A stretch of DNA of 64,000 nucleotides from positions 93,782,965-93,846,964 of the forward strand of contig NC_044572.1 in NCBI RefSeq assembly GCF_901933205.1. The letters are read 5' to 3'. The translations under genes were made by a program, and so were the position numbers. The first letter of the stretch is position 1. Every line of letters starts with the position of its first letter. Positions 26,101 to 39,180 of the stretch are shown here, in pieces. The notes below the pieces were generated by a model. The model was not told the DNA's origin. It saw nothing but the letters and a program-made list of their open reading frames with translations, and ran no database searches. The stretch is from Camarhynchus parvulus. Lineage: Eukaryota; Chordata; Aves; Passeriformes; Thraupidae.

Positions 26101-27021
26101 CACCCTGACAGCCTCTTTCTGTTGTTTTTGTTGCTGCTGTTATTCTGTGACAAAAAAACAAGATACAAGTCAAACTTCTCAAGATGGAAGCACTGTAGCA
26201 TTTTTCCAAAATGCTTTCTCTTAAGGTGAGAAATAAAAATAATACCCACTCCTGTGACGGGTACTGATTCCCCAGTTAAGTTACATATCCTTAAAATGAC
26301 ATTGAAGTTTTCTGCCTGTAAAATGAAACATTAATATTTAAATATTTAAATGAAGGACACTCTCCCATGAGGCAGTTCACACCAAGTAAGGAAGACTTGG
26401 TAGAACTTAGGCACTCTTTTCAATGGATGAGTAAACAGGCCATACCCTCTGCTCAGCAACAGTCTATTTTGTAGACAGTTATGGATAGGAAACATTACTG
26501 GAGCTGGTAATTAAAGTAAAAACTAATACTGTCTCAGAAACGGGGAATTTTACACAGGAAAATCATTTATCATGCCTACAGTTCTCCACAACTGAAATGA
26601 ATTATCCTCTTTCTTAGCACATGTCTATTTTATTCTACAATAGCTTCCAAACGGAAACAAGGCCCACTTGCTGCTTTTCATATCGAAAATGACCAGACAT
26701 AAAGGAAAGTTATGTCACTATTTCAAATTAACTGCCTATATAGCATCTGATAAAAGCCCAGAACTTTAAGACAAAGAAGAATACAAAGAGCACAGGTTTG
26801 TATTCTCATACTCACACCCTTCATACAAGTCACATCCAAGCAGTTTAAGAAATCAAAATCACCTCAGCGCACATGAAAAACAAAAGCAGACTTGAAAGAA
26901 AAAATAAATAAAAATAATTCTATTTCCTGATTTACAACTATGCTGGGAATTTTTTTTTTTTTTGCTATGAAATTACTGTTTAGGAAATACTGAAAAAGAC
27001 ACAAAGACATGCACTTCATAT

Positions 27022-27049
27022 ATAGTATATATATATTTATATATACTAT
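27022..27049. repeat. AT palindrome with perfect 12-bp arms
   Basis: atagtatatata (27022-27033) and its exact reverse complement (27038-27049) flank a 4-base loop. It belongs to the TA-rich class of unstable short palindromes. Confidence 0.85.
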
Positions 27050-27832
27050 GCACCGAAAAAACTTTCATCTTGCTATTTTTTAGGTTTGATGAGTGTTAGT
27101 CAATTGCGATTTTCAGTTAGCAGAGAACTGCAAGTGAGTGTATTACAAGGATAACAAAACATTGCCTTTTCTGATGGAGCAGTGAAGATGAGTTTTGGGT
27201 TTTTTGCGTGCCCTATCACACTGCCAATGCTGAGAATTGTAAAATTCTATTTTTCAAAATATTGTGCAGTAAAGCAGCTGCAAGGCATGCATCATTTGTC
27301 TAAGTAAAGTATCAAACTATTTATTTTTTTAAAAATTTCCATCCAAATCTAAATTTATTAACACATAAGACCAAAGAAAAATGTCAAAAGACCATACATG
27401 TATATAACGATATAGCAATAAAACACCAACTGTCTTCCTCACTTCCCAACCTGTTTGTGGGTAAATCATTCTGGACCCAATTCTGAGAACACTGAAAAGA
27501 GCAACACTCCCTAGAGTCTCACAGGAGGCAAGACTACACTGGACTCTTCTGGGTTTTTCAACCATAAAATGAAAATACTACTAATCTGCAGCATCAGAAA
27601 ACTTCTATTTGGTCTTGTTCTTAAAAATGCTACAAGATATTTCAAGGGATAAAAAATATTGAAAAATACACCTGTTCAGCAAGAAAGTAGCATTAGTCAC
27701 AGTAAGTAAGTAGCAGTGTCCCAGTAAGTAAAGAGGGCAGTTCAGGAACATATTTTGTAGATCCCTAAATAATGTGGACTTTTGAGATAAAAGTGCATAG
27801 TAAAAACTACAAATAATAAAAGTGAGGCATAT

Positions 27833-27846
27833 GTTTCCATGGTGAC
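27833..27846. promoter_or_regulatory. RFX X-box-like site on the edge of the CpG island
   Basis: GTTTCCATGGTGAC matches the palindromic X-box GTTNCCATGGNAAC at all but one fixed position. RFX factors bind such sites, often near start sites of ciliary genes and genes of immune presentation. Its place exactly at the AT-rich to CpG-rich border supports function, but a single site match is weak evidence on its own. Confidence 0.45.
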
Positions 27847-28215
27847 GGGGGGCTGGGGGAGCACTCAGGTGGCACTAAGTAGAGCGACTTTTAAGATTTA
27901 TTGGTTTCCTGCCGCATGTTGCCGGAGCCGGGCATCGGGCACGTCCGAGGTGTCAATCCCGCCGCGGCGCCCAGCAGCGGGAAGGAAGGATCGCTCCTTT
28001 CATGCTGTCAGAGCGCGCCGCCACGGGGGCATCTGACAGCTACTGAGAGGGACGGCGGGAACACGGGCGGCAGCGGCGGAGCGGCGCGCCCGCAGAGCCG
28101 CGGGCAAGGCCCGGCCGAGCTGTCACCTGACCGGCACCCACGAAAAGGCGAGCGGGAGATGCTTCAGAAAGCAGGAGACTCGCCGATCACTGCCGATCCA
28201 CCCCGGGATGATGCC
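27840..28215. promoter_or_regulatory. Strong CpG island, probable promoter
   Basis: I count about 40 CpG dinucleotides in roughly 380 bases, against near absence in flanking DNA. GC content is high and there are several GCGGCG and CCGCGG-type clusters. Such unmethylated islands mark promoters in birds. No TATA box or clear first-exon donor settles its direction. Since the strand base bias has the same sign on both sides, it is more likely an alternative start of the minus-strand gene, a promoter of a noncoding RNA, or an intronic island than the divide between two opposed genes. A CpG-richer shoulder continues to about 28620. Confidence 0.75.
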
Positions 28216-28620
28216 TTTATGATAAACACTGGCGACAACTTGCGACCAAAGTGCTGTTACAACACTAATTGTCCATGAAAGCTGACCTGCAGCAAGGCAG
28301 CAGAGTTCAGTTTCGATAGGCCTGGCTCAAGAGTACGGCCGTGATTGGGGATGACAGGAGACATCCACGCATCAAAAATCTCCCAGAACGGCTGACGTGA
28401 CTTTGCACACTGCAGAAAAGCAGTGGAAATCCCAGACTCCTGGCTCTTTGTCAGGAAAGCAGAAAGGACCGCGGGGGGGGCATTTTTAAGAGCATCTTTC
28501 CAAACTACCATAAGCTTTGCACGGCCTCGAAAGGCACGGATGGATCTCTTTTTCTTCCGTGCCAATTTTGTTCTTATTACTATGCCTTTAACCAAGCATA
28601 AATCCCACGTGGTTAATGAT
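28216..28620. promoter_or_regulatory. CpG island shore with CRE-like and E-box sites
   Basis: CpG is thinner than in the core but still above background. A TGACGTGA element (28393-28400, one base from the palindromic CRE), a run of eight G (28473-28480) and a CACGTG E-box (28606-28611) are visible. Open frames run on the minus strand (28257-28646) and the plus strand (28423-28665); I recognise neither product and treat both as unproven. Confidence 0.4.
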
Positions 28621-31340
28621 GGAAGACTGCTACACTTTATCAGCAAAAGAGATGTTCCCCCTTAAATTTCAACATATTTTCTGACTTTGATTCAAAGGAA
28701 CAGGTTTTTTCCCCATTTTGTTTCAACTCAGCAAGTGCCAGGACTTGCAACTATCTAGTGTAAACCCCTTGCAGAAATGCTGGAAGTGTGTCAAGGCAAG
28801 CAGGAAGCATTTTTACTCTTATATTCATATTCACATTCTCTGATGTGAATATTTGTTTCAGGTAAATTTGATAAAAGGATTATAAAATAAAAAGTAAGGA
28901 AAACAAAGGTACAGATAAGGCTATACAGTTGAGAAGGACTAAATATCTATTTTTTAAGTAGGAAAAAATCTAAATTGAAAGAAAATAAAACTCTTAATTT
29001 TTTAATCATAAGCAACATAGAGGGATTTACTGTTGTCATGATGCTTCAGATTTTTTGAACACTCAAGTATGAAAGGAAAGCATCAGCTTTACTACATTTT
29101 GTAATATACTATAACTTCAGCATTTCAGGCTTTTTTAAAATAAGCTAATAATGTACATAAGTCACCTTAAAATTAAAAATCACAATTTAAAATCACATTT
29201 TATGATATTAAATGGCCTTTTTAATATCTTATTAAAAATAGTATGACCCAAAATCAATCTTTTGATTGATAATTTTAGCAGTTCAACTTTTGAAAGTCTA
29301 AGAGGAGAATAAAGTGCAAATAAAATCAATCCTGAATTTTATTCAATAACAATAACTTTGGATTAAATAAACAATTAATCTTGTTTAACTTTTGAAATGG
29401 TTCAATGTTTAAACTGACCTAAACATAAAGTTTAAAATTAAATTGATTAAAAATTTAATTGGTTTAATTATTCAAAACATTTCAAAATTACCCATTTTAA
29501 ATATTGAACAGATTGAAAATGTTAAGCTACATAGTAAAAAAAATTAGAAGTAAAAAAAATCCAAAACTTAGACATGGAATAACAAAAACATGTATAGAGA
29601 AGTTCAAAAAACATAGGAGGAATTGGGGGTCTTTTTGTTTGGCTCCATTTTTTTGAAAGGAATAATGCGCAATAAACTACTAAAATTGTTAAGATTGATA
29701 GGACCAACAAAATACAAAAGACCATCAGAACAGAGGAAACCAAACTGGCCAAATTATTTTTTGAGATAGTGCAAGATTATAAATTAAGATTTTATCACCC
29801 AGCCCCCCTTCCTCTCAAATGTCTCCAATCTGTTATTTCTTAAATACTTCTCTCTTAGACAACCACAAACACTCACAATAAGTCATCCCCTGAAGGCAGC
29901 CCTGGGCACGGCGCTGAACACACCCCAGGTGGATCAGCAGGCAGGAGGGCTCAGGTCATTCGGGCTATTAGCACGGATGGCAGGTGACACACGCCACTCA
30001 GACACACTGGGGCTACTCAGCTACAACAGAAGGCCAGATGCAAATCATGCTTTTATTTCCCTACACACCTTTGCAAAAGGAAAAGCATAGTTTCATACTT
30101 TCACATACATCTAAGATTTTATTCTTTTTAAAGCGTGTGAGCCTGCTATGTAGGGTTACAGGGACACTGTATCATTTGTACTGCCCCTAATGCAAAGGCC
30201 TGAGCTCACTGATATGTTGCTATTGCTACAGTTAAAATGCTGTACTGCTGGTAATTTACTAACATATACAGAGAGCTCAAATAGTTTTATATCCCTGTAC
30301 CTATGGGCAAAAAGGCTAAAGATCTCTACCACAACACTTGTTATACATTCTTGATTTATAAAAAGCCACTCAACTTCAAACAAGAATTATTAATACAGAA
30401 ATGCAAGAACCTGGACACAAACAGTTTAAAATAGAAACTTATTTTAACTGTACAACCTTACTAAACATAAAATATTCAAAAGGGACAAATAAAGACTTAA
30501 ATACTTTTTCCTATTTTTCCCCCATGTTAACCACATTCTTCAGCATTCATTTGGCTTAGCACTTTTTCCCAGAACTGATGAATATCTGATAGCATGCACC
30601 ACTGTTTCCAAAGAACACTTTGTACAAGCAGTAATAAGAGCAATATAACCTCTGCTTAGCACTTCCACTAGAAGTTAAAACAGTCTACCTGCAATCAATG
30701 CTGAGCTTACACTCCATTAACAGACAAAACAAACAGTTTACAGGAATATATATTCAAAAATAAAATAAAGAGGGAAAATTAAAAAAAAAATAAAATCCGT
30801 AAGTGGAACAACAAAACCAAAGTGTGTTCATGAAGAAGAATAAGCACACACCACCAAAATAAAGGAGGTGACTAAGCTTGCTGCATCTCAGAATTCAGAC
30901 ACGAGATTAAAAGAATATAAAAAAGAAACTACCCCTACCTAAAACTTCTGCTCTTTCCAGGAGATCTATAGGACGACATGTCAACTATTTCTTTTTTTGA
31001 GCCAGAAAAAAATGGGCTTTTTTTAGTGTCAGAATAGGTTGGCAATAATTAATTTGTTAAACTGCCTAGTTTATAAAAGAGAGGAGAAATTTGATCATTT
31101 TTACATTAATTTATTACATAAATACATATATATACATATGCACACATATACAGGTACTGCGCAACATTCAAACAAGTGGAACCATTACACAGAGGCAATG
31201 GTGAAAATACTTGGAAGTACACATGTGCCCTGCTTCCTAAAACCTAGACACACCTCTTCAACAGTGACAGAACAGTGCTTTAGCAGGGAGGACAGGTCCA
31301 TAGTTTCTGTTTCCCAGACACCAGGATTTTAAATACTGGA
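28621..31340 (-). other. AT-rich intron after the CpG island
   Basis: Very AT-rich, especially 29150-29560, where runs of A and T with few other bases dominate. A minus-strand frame at 29522-29752 gives a hydrophobic product, but AT-rich antisense DNA yields such frames by chance and no splice context supports it. Nothing else is seen. Confidence 0.5.
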
Positions 31341-31650
31341 TCACAGAATGGGTCCATGCTGGAAGATACCACAATGGGTCATCTGGTCCAATCTCCCTGC
31401 TCAGGCAGGGTTTTCTGGCACAGCACATGGCACAGGATTGCATCCAGACAGCTCTTGAGTATCTCCAGTGAGGGAGACTCCACAACCTCTTTGGGCAGGT
31501 CTCTTCCAGTGTGCAGGCATCTGCACAGTAAAGAATTTCTTCCTCATATTCCAGTGGAACTGTCTGCTCCAAAGCCAACAAGAGTCTTACTTTATTTATG
31601 TCATTGGCACAAGCCTGAAGCCAACCCAGTCATTCCTCAGTGTTGCTGCT
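31341..31650 (-). mobile_element. CR1 LINE 3' end, minus orientation
   Basis: Begins with atcacagaat and continues with the ordered CR1 3' hallmarks read in reverse: ccatgctggaagat, catctggtccaat, ccctgctcaggcaggg, gagactccacaacctct, tgggcaggtctcttcc and agtaaagaatttcttcct. It is a 5'-truncated copy of a few hundred bases. Matches grow weak past about 31580, so the outer edge is approximate. Frames in it (31258-31581 minus, 31356-31652 plus) are remnants or shadows and not genes. Confidence 0.9.
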
Positions 31651-34600
31651 AGTGCAGCCATATTCTCAAATGAGGAACCTGAGATTCCAAAGGTAGCACC
31701 TTCAGAAAGCCTGGCACTTCACAGGCTGTTGAGCTCTTTCTTGAGCCCCTTTCCTGCATACTCTGCTTCTCACCTGGCCATCCACAAGATGAGCTTGCTG
31801 CTGTAACCAGAGGCTAATTTCCTTTTAGCCTAAAAGCTAATGTCATGCTCATCCAACTTACCTTACAGCTTTCTGAGCCATGTTTGACAAAAAGAGGCAA
31901 GGGATAAAGCCTGTGGTTAGGATAACACCAAATTTTGGCAACCACACAAGCTCAGATCAGCTTTAGTTTCACAGCCCTTCAAAGGCTGTGGTCATAACAG
32001 GTCTCTGCTTTAGAAGAGGCAGGTTTTGGTTTATTCTATTTTCATCCCACACCTGACTTTCATGAGGTCCTAAGTCATTAGTTACACTACAAATAATAGC
32101 CTTAAAAGAAAAACAATATCCAGAACCTGTCTCCAAACAATTCAAAGAAATGACAGAGGTGCCTGATGTTTTAGTTGGAGCTGGGCTGTTACCTCCCTTG
32201 AGTGTTCATTCTCTCTACTAATTTCTTTTCTGTTGTCTAAAAAGACATTAGCTTATTTTTCCTTCTTTTTATGACACTCCTGTCTTGACACCACCCTACC
32301 CAGAAGACCACATTGTACAGTTCCAACACTCTAACATCCACAAAGAAAGTACCAGAAGTCTAGTTTAAAAGTATCCTTAATTATTAAGTGGTTACAAATG
32401 CTTAATATCCTAGTTTATTCATGGGGATACAGCCTTTCAAATCTATGATACCCATTGATAATTCTAACAAATGCTCGGTCCATAAATATTTAATGGCCAC
32501 TTGTGGGTGTTTTATGATGCTGTCTTTGGAGTTGACCTATTCGCAGGTTTATTAATTGGAAAAGGTTTATTTTATCCTAAATCAGATATGCAATTTCACA
32601 ATATTCGAGCTATGCATAGAGGAAATCAGATCATTCTGTCTCACACAAACAAGGAAAACACATCTCTCACAGAAAGAGCACAAATCAAGTTAACGAGGGA
32701 CAGTTTATTTTGTATGATTTCTCAGGGCTTTCAAACAGAAGACTGGTTGACAGATGCCTCCATCCTTAAACAAGCCAACAGCACTTTAATTGTAACTCAG
32801 TGGTTGTACCCATTGCTGTGCGTCTAACAAGCTCCCTCCTTTCTGTTAGCATGGGTTTTACCTTGCTGGCCTGAAGTTAAACTCACTGTTGACTTTAAAT
32901 TCCTCCTGCCCTTAAGACCACTTACCACTGTAGTGCAAGCAACTCCAGGGTCTTGCTAAGACATATGATCTTGAAAACAGAGTATTAATTTGAAGTACAA
33001 AGCACAACTGAGGATTATTACACAATCTATGGAATCAAAAATCCTCTATTTTTTGTAGTGGACCACTACCTGTCTAGTCTTTAGTGCCTCACCAATCATG
33101 ACAGCATGATCACATTTCTTTTTATAGCAGCAAAGATCCAGCAGTGCTGCAGTGCTGCAACCCCATCACCCCAGTGGACTAAGCCTTTTTACTATACCTG
33201 AAGACACATCCTCTCTCTGCAAGGCCTTCAGCTGAGTGTTTTTGACACATGATTCCTTATACATTCACTGTTAAAACAACAGAAATATTGACTGTGCCAA
33301 CAAAAAATGCCATGGAAAATACTCACGAAAATTGATCATTCGCTATTAGAACCTATTACTCTGTAATGAAATTATCGCACAGCTATTGTGCAAATACAAA
33401 CCAAAAAAGCACCTTAAATGACATTAACAAGGTTGTAAATTCAGGCACCTAGTGCTTAGGAAAGTCCAAAAGCATGATTACCTTTGAAATCACAACCCAT
33501 TGCACTGCCCAGAAGCATCTTGCTCAATTAGTTACAAAAATTCCAGTATGTTTCAAACTTATTTTCAGTTTTAATGACAAATCCAAACATTTCACCTTAG
33601 AAATATTCTAAAGTAAGTCTGTGTAAACCAGATACTCACATTCCAAATTAAAGCAGGTATCAAAATACAGAAAAATTAATTCCAAATTAATGAAACAAAA
33701 GAAGAATCATTTAATAGGAATTCTCAAGGCACTTGAAAACAGGCAGGCCCGGTATGTTTAACTACAACACACACTTTATCACATTATATGTACATACCAG
33801 ATGATAAAGAATAGTGGTGACATCTATCAAAAAGAAAGGAACAATTTCTACAGCTATAGGGCTGCAATCTAAAAATTCAGAGTTTACTGTATTTCAGTCT
33901 CCCTCAGAACATAAATTCAGTGAGGTAGAAACTTGCCCAGCTATAAATGTGCAACAGCAACCAAAACAAAAATCCTTTATTTTCATGCATTCAAACACTT
34001 ATTTTATCCATACATTGCAAAGCATTAAAATAGCATGTCATTCTAGTTTAATATTTTCATTTCCTTCATTTGCAAGGCAAAGAAATTAAAACAATCAATT
34101 GTGCCTTGGCTCTACCCAGCATTAGCTCTCAGTTCCACAAGAAGCCTTATATACCTTCACATCCTTGCTACACTAAATGCTAAGGTGGAGTTGCTCTTAG
34201 TGCTTCATTAACGAGTGGATACCCTCAGCCTGCACACTACAAGAATCAGAGCACGGGGCCGTCCTTCCTAATGAAACACCACTGCACTAGACACCACTGT
34301 CATGTGCAAAATGGACAAGACAGTTGGCATTTTGCACTCTCCTCCATTATCATCATTCATCTATAGAATTTCTTGATTAAAAAGCGCTATGGGGGAACAG
34401 CTAGGCTATGTTTGCAGCATTGTCATCTTCTCTGGCAATAACTAAAAGTACCATCTACAGTCAAATAGGATTTTTTGCCATTCTTAGCTACTGGAGTTTA
34501 AGTACACAAGAGCCAATCACATGTCTGCTTTGGCAGCAGTCCAGGGCACTAATTTGTAAGGGCTTTAACCTGTTACATGGGCACAGGTTAATCTTGGAAT

Positions 34601-37600
34601 CTAATTTGTCTGTCTGTTAAATGCAAACTCCTTGTGGCAAAGGCTGTGCCTTCTTGCCTTTCGGAGTAGTTTCTCTAACACAGGTGCAAGCACACCAAAC
34701 AAAACTGATAACCTAAAGATATATTAAGATATGAATGGATCATCAGCTGAGCCAAAACAACTGTTAGGAGCTTACACCTTCCAAGCCACCTTTGTTAAAG
34801 CTGAACTAATTTAACAAACTTACACAAAATCTTCTCTTATTCATGTCTACATTCTACATGACAAAAACGACATGCTGTCATTAATCTATTCACTTAGACA
34901 GCTTTGGCCAGTGGCAGAGAAATGTTCATAATAATGCAGGCATATTTGAGATAGAACTACATTTGCTTATTGGAGGCCAAAAGACTGCGGTAGCAATAAT
35001 TTTTAACCTGCCTAGGTTCTTCTGAAAGCTGATGATTCCTTTAAAAAGCTGTTTGAACACTAAAGACATGTTATTAAACACAAGGTATGTTCCACAATCA
35101 TAAGCAGTAATTATTTTTCCCTCATTTATCAAATGAAAAATAAAACAATTTAGCCTTCTACTCTTTTTTGCTGATAGTGAATATTCTAAGAACAGGGAAA
35201 GCCACAAATGACCAAAGTGAATGGGGCTATTGCCATGTTGGGCAATTAAGTGATTCAAGACTGGGACATCTTTACCCAATGGCAGGACTCTCTTTGTACT
35301 AGGGTATTGAACTTCACGGCATGTTTGTTAACTTCATCAAATGTTTTAAACTACCATCATATCTTCCTTTGCCCTACTTGTTATACCAGTACTAACAAAA
35401 CAAAACATTTCAAATATTATTGTTCTTCCAGAGCCCTACATTTCACGTAGCTTGTGAGCAATGTGGCAGATGAAAAAATTCAAGACATCCAACAGCACTA
35501 TTTAGCACATGGTTTTCACTCTTTGAACTTTGCGACTTCTTTGATTTTGTCTCCTCATTATGGTCACATTCTCCTAAGCTGATATATTCTGTGTGCAGTA
35601 CAGTAATTCTCCTTTTATATACAACACTGAAAACCTTGGAATTATGCCATTTTCATTTGTGCAGGAGATGCAGAGGCAGAGGCTGCCTTTAACGTATATT
35701 TTCTCTTGGACAGTGGAAGTTTTTGAAAACAGAAAATGAAAAGTAAAAGACTTATAGTAAACATTTAACTTCTCTATAACAACCTAAAAAGGCCATACTT
35801 GCAATATTCTTGTCTTTTCAAAGTTAAATGATGAGGCCCATTATACCTACTCAACAATATGTGCTCTCAAGGAGGTAAGTTCCTAGGCAAGAGAATGATG
35901 CAAGCCTCTATGTGTTTAGCCAGAAATGTATTGGACTTAAAAGACATAAATAAAGTCAGAAGGAAATAAAATGTGTACTATAAACCTATTCTTTTTTGGT
36001 CTCATCTTTTTAGCAACTGGCATCCATGTTAAAAAGGGAGGACAGAGCAGGCTCTCAAAGTCTCTCTGCAAACCCACTAGATAGGCAGAGCTTATTTTGC
36101 AAGTCACCTAATTAAAGTATTTCTCTAAGTAGATAATGGTGCTCTTAACGGATGATGGCTGTCAGAAGATCACATACACTGATGGCCCTTGCAAGGCAGC
36201 TTATGCTTCACTCTTCCTGAAATGTGGAAAGAAAATACAGGACACAGCACTATCTTCCAGGCTAAGTTTTGTGAAACCAAAGAGAGATGTCAGTTCAGTT
36301 AATTGTGCAGAAGAGTCTGTCTTCCCTCTCCTTTCATGCCCATGAATAACAGAGCAGTTAACAATATTGACATTCAAACCATCATCAGTGGGCATCTGAA
36401 TTAACACCTCACAGAGATGAACAGACAAGTTCACACCTTTCAAATCTACTGGCCTAAAGGCACTTCTGTAGACATGCCTGTATCAGTAATACTTGGTTAA
36501 GACTTCTGAGGCATCATAAAAGTTAACAATTTATTTTTCCTTAATAAAAGCTATGTCAGTGAAAAAGAAAGCAGTTGAAAATGTATACTACTGTAGTATT
36601 ACATAGCAATATTGTCCAAGTTCAGGTTAGCACAAAATTGGTTGCTTACACCACAGGAAAATGTTTTTGCTTCTTTTTATGAGATTTTCTCTGGAGTTTT
36701 TATCAGTTGTTGCTCCATGTGACTACAGACAAACAGTTCTTTTTCAAATACTAACCACTCTAAGCAGCACTTTATACAACAGCTAACCTGTAATTTAGAA
36801 ACCAGGGAGCAATTTTCTTACAGGAGCTGCTTCCTCCATGGCTTTATCAGACCTCACCCAAACATTCAAGGAGCTATTACATGGTTGTATGGTGCTCAGA
36901 TAACAAATCCACCTTTATAATAATAATCAGAACAAGTTTTTCCTAAGGACTTTTAATCTACCCCAAACTGAGTACCAAAATCCACACTGTAAAGAAAACA
37001 GCTTTGCACATTACAGCCAAGTTTTCCAAACCTATGAGGGTTGCGCAGCTACAGCAATCCCACATCTTCCTCTTCACAGCACTGTCTTTACCACAACACT
37101 CTTCGGTATTCACAGCATTTTAGATTTTAAAGGATGCTAGGATAGCTAGCTCTTCCTCCTCTCTCTTAATTAATTCTGACTCTTCACCTGTTCTCCATTT
37201 CATATTCCCAGAGACACAAACTGTAAAAAATTAGCTATTATTTATACCTAATAACATTTTCAGTTGAGGAGCTTATATTGGAATCATACTTGCTTGAGAG
37301 ATACTGAATCCCCTTGAGACTGTCTGCCACAGATATTATCCCTTTTAATTTCCAATTCTTTTTATCACAAACCTTTCTCTACGCTACGGGACTGTGGAGA
37401 TTACACAATAGGTGCTCTAAATAGAAGTGCTCCAAGATTCTTAAATCTCCATCTCCATCTCAAATTGCTACTTAAAAGCCAGTCAACTTTGAAGAGTTTT
37501 TGTAACAGGGAAGGTCTCACTGAAGCGAGTATTTCCAGTTTGAGTTACCTAGCCCTTTAAATTCTGTGTACCATCCATTTCTACGCATAATGCTGACTGA

Positions 37601-39180
37601 GAACTACAGTCTCTGCTCCTATCATTTTTTTCTCCACAGTCTTAAGTGGGGTCATCTCCCTTATCACCATGGAATCAATGCCAGGTTACCGTGCCATCAA
37701 TTTAATTGAGGGGAGGGCCGCTTAAACCATCTCACATTTCCCATTGAACATAATGGGATTCTGCCTCCTCCTGACCTGTGGTGGTGAAGGGACCTTCCCC
37801 AGGTGAAGGCTGGACTGCAGCTCAGCCACCCCTACCCCAAATCCCACTGCCCCTCCTCTCCCGAACACTGGGGTCTCTGTTAATCCTTCCTGTCAAAGGC
37901 AGCTGGGAAGAGAGGGACTTCCAAGACAAACACTGCCTCCCCCACTCAGACATTTAAACAGCATTTGGTACTTTCACAAGGCACATGCTCTCCAGGGTAA
38001 TACATGCATTCAAGAAAAGCTAGTATGGGAGAAAAGGAAGGAAAGAACACCTTGCTTTCTAGAGAGAGCAAATGTAAATAATTAGTCATTAGTCCTAGGT
38101 TTTGCTTGTTTTTTAAATACACAGTAAACAGATACCTTTTGCTCAGCAATCTTGATGACTGCCATCCTTAATGAGGTTTTGGAAATAGGTTATGACTTCT
38201 GTGGGGAAGAGGATGAAAGAACTTCTGCTCCCCTGTCCCTTGCTGCGTGCCAGGGTTTTGGAAATTGCACATAAAGCTCTGTATTGCTGCAGTGTCCTTT
38301 GTGGCAGCAGTAGAAACTAGTAAGTGCTTTTGAAGAAAAAGTGAAAGTATTGGAACAGAAATACAATGGGTTTAATTTGCATTGCTAGGATTCTCTGGAA
38401 TGTTAGGGTTTTGTGGTAATTTTCCTTTTCCTTTTTTTTTTCCATTTTCTTCACTATATCCAAAAGATATTGTTAGAAAGTACTATCATTAGCAGTATCC
38501 TTACATATTATACATATTACATATATATTGTGTGTGTGTGTATATATATATATCTTACAAACATAACACAATTCCCACCCAAACCAGCAAAAAATAGAAA
38601 CTACAGAAAGGATTCTTATTCTAGTATGGAAACAGATATTTGCAAAGAAAACACACAGAGAAAGATCTATACAGTATTTTTGATACCTAATATGGCTTAA
38701 ATAACTTCTATCATGACCAATCTTCTCTCTTCAATGACAAAACACAAGCTAAATTCAAAAAGCACACTTCAAAACATTGCCTGCTAGCCCCTGAGAATTG
38801 AACACAGATAATCTTTCTTTCAGGTGCAGCACATTATCTGATCAACACTACACAAACTGATTTCCATAAGAAATTCTAGCCTAATCATGCAACCTTCATG
38901 TTAATTTAAAAAATAGTCCTTGATTTTGAAATGAAGTTGAAAGTATAGTGTCAGAACAAAGTGAAAGAGTTATCATTAGCCTTCAAATGTGACAAATAAG
39001 AAAGACACAAACAAGTGTCAGGATAATTAAAAAGGCATTGTTCACTTTTTAGAAGGGGAAAAAAAAATGAATTGCACGAGAAATATTAAGCTAACAAAGA
39101 AAGAGCAAATATGAGTAGAAAAAATGACAGTTATCTGCAAAATTCATAAATGTGTCTTTTGTATAACCGTAATGATCATA
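31651..39180 (-). other. Long intron, part between CR1 and the 39-kb block
   Basis: No supportable exon or repeat family. A somewhat GC-richer stretch at about 37620-37930 is CpG-poor and closed to translation beyond short frames. A compound TG/TA microsatellite lies at 38529-38553. Frames such as 32501-32827 and 34926-35279 have no flanking splice logic and match nothing I know. Confidence 0.45.
38529..38553. repeat. Compound TG/TA microsatellite
   Basis: About six TG units (38529-38540) pass directly into about six TA units (38541-38553). Confidence 0.9.

Larger units (their letters stand above)
22311..27832 (-). other. Long intron, middle part before the CpG island
   Basis: No supportable exon. 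It contains the longest open frame in the window (23276-23713, plus, 145 codons), which matches chance expectation and no family known to me. It also holds a GA microsatellite (24153), an enhancer-like block (25830-26100), a T14 run (26950-26963) and an AT palindrome (27022-27049). The rest is featureless AT-rich DNA. Confidence 0.45.

Noticed and set aside
28257..28646. 129-codon minus-strand frame beside the CpG island
   Set aside because: Overlapped by a plus-strand frame, GC-enriched, with an unrecognised product and no donor or acceptor arrangement that I could defend.
29522..29752. Hydrophobic minus-strand frame that looks like a membrane protein
   Set aside because: It lies in the most AT-rich part of the window, where random translation gives Phe/Leu/Ile-rich products. 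No splice context.
31258..31652. Open frames on both strands over the 31-kb region
   Set aside because: They lie in the CR1 3' end, which is noncoding.
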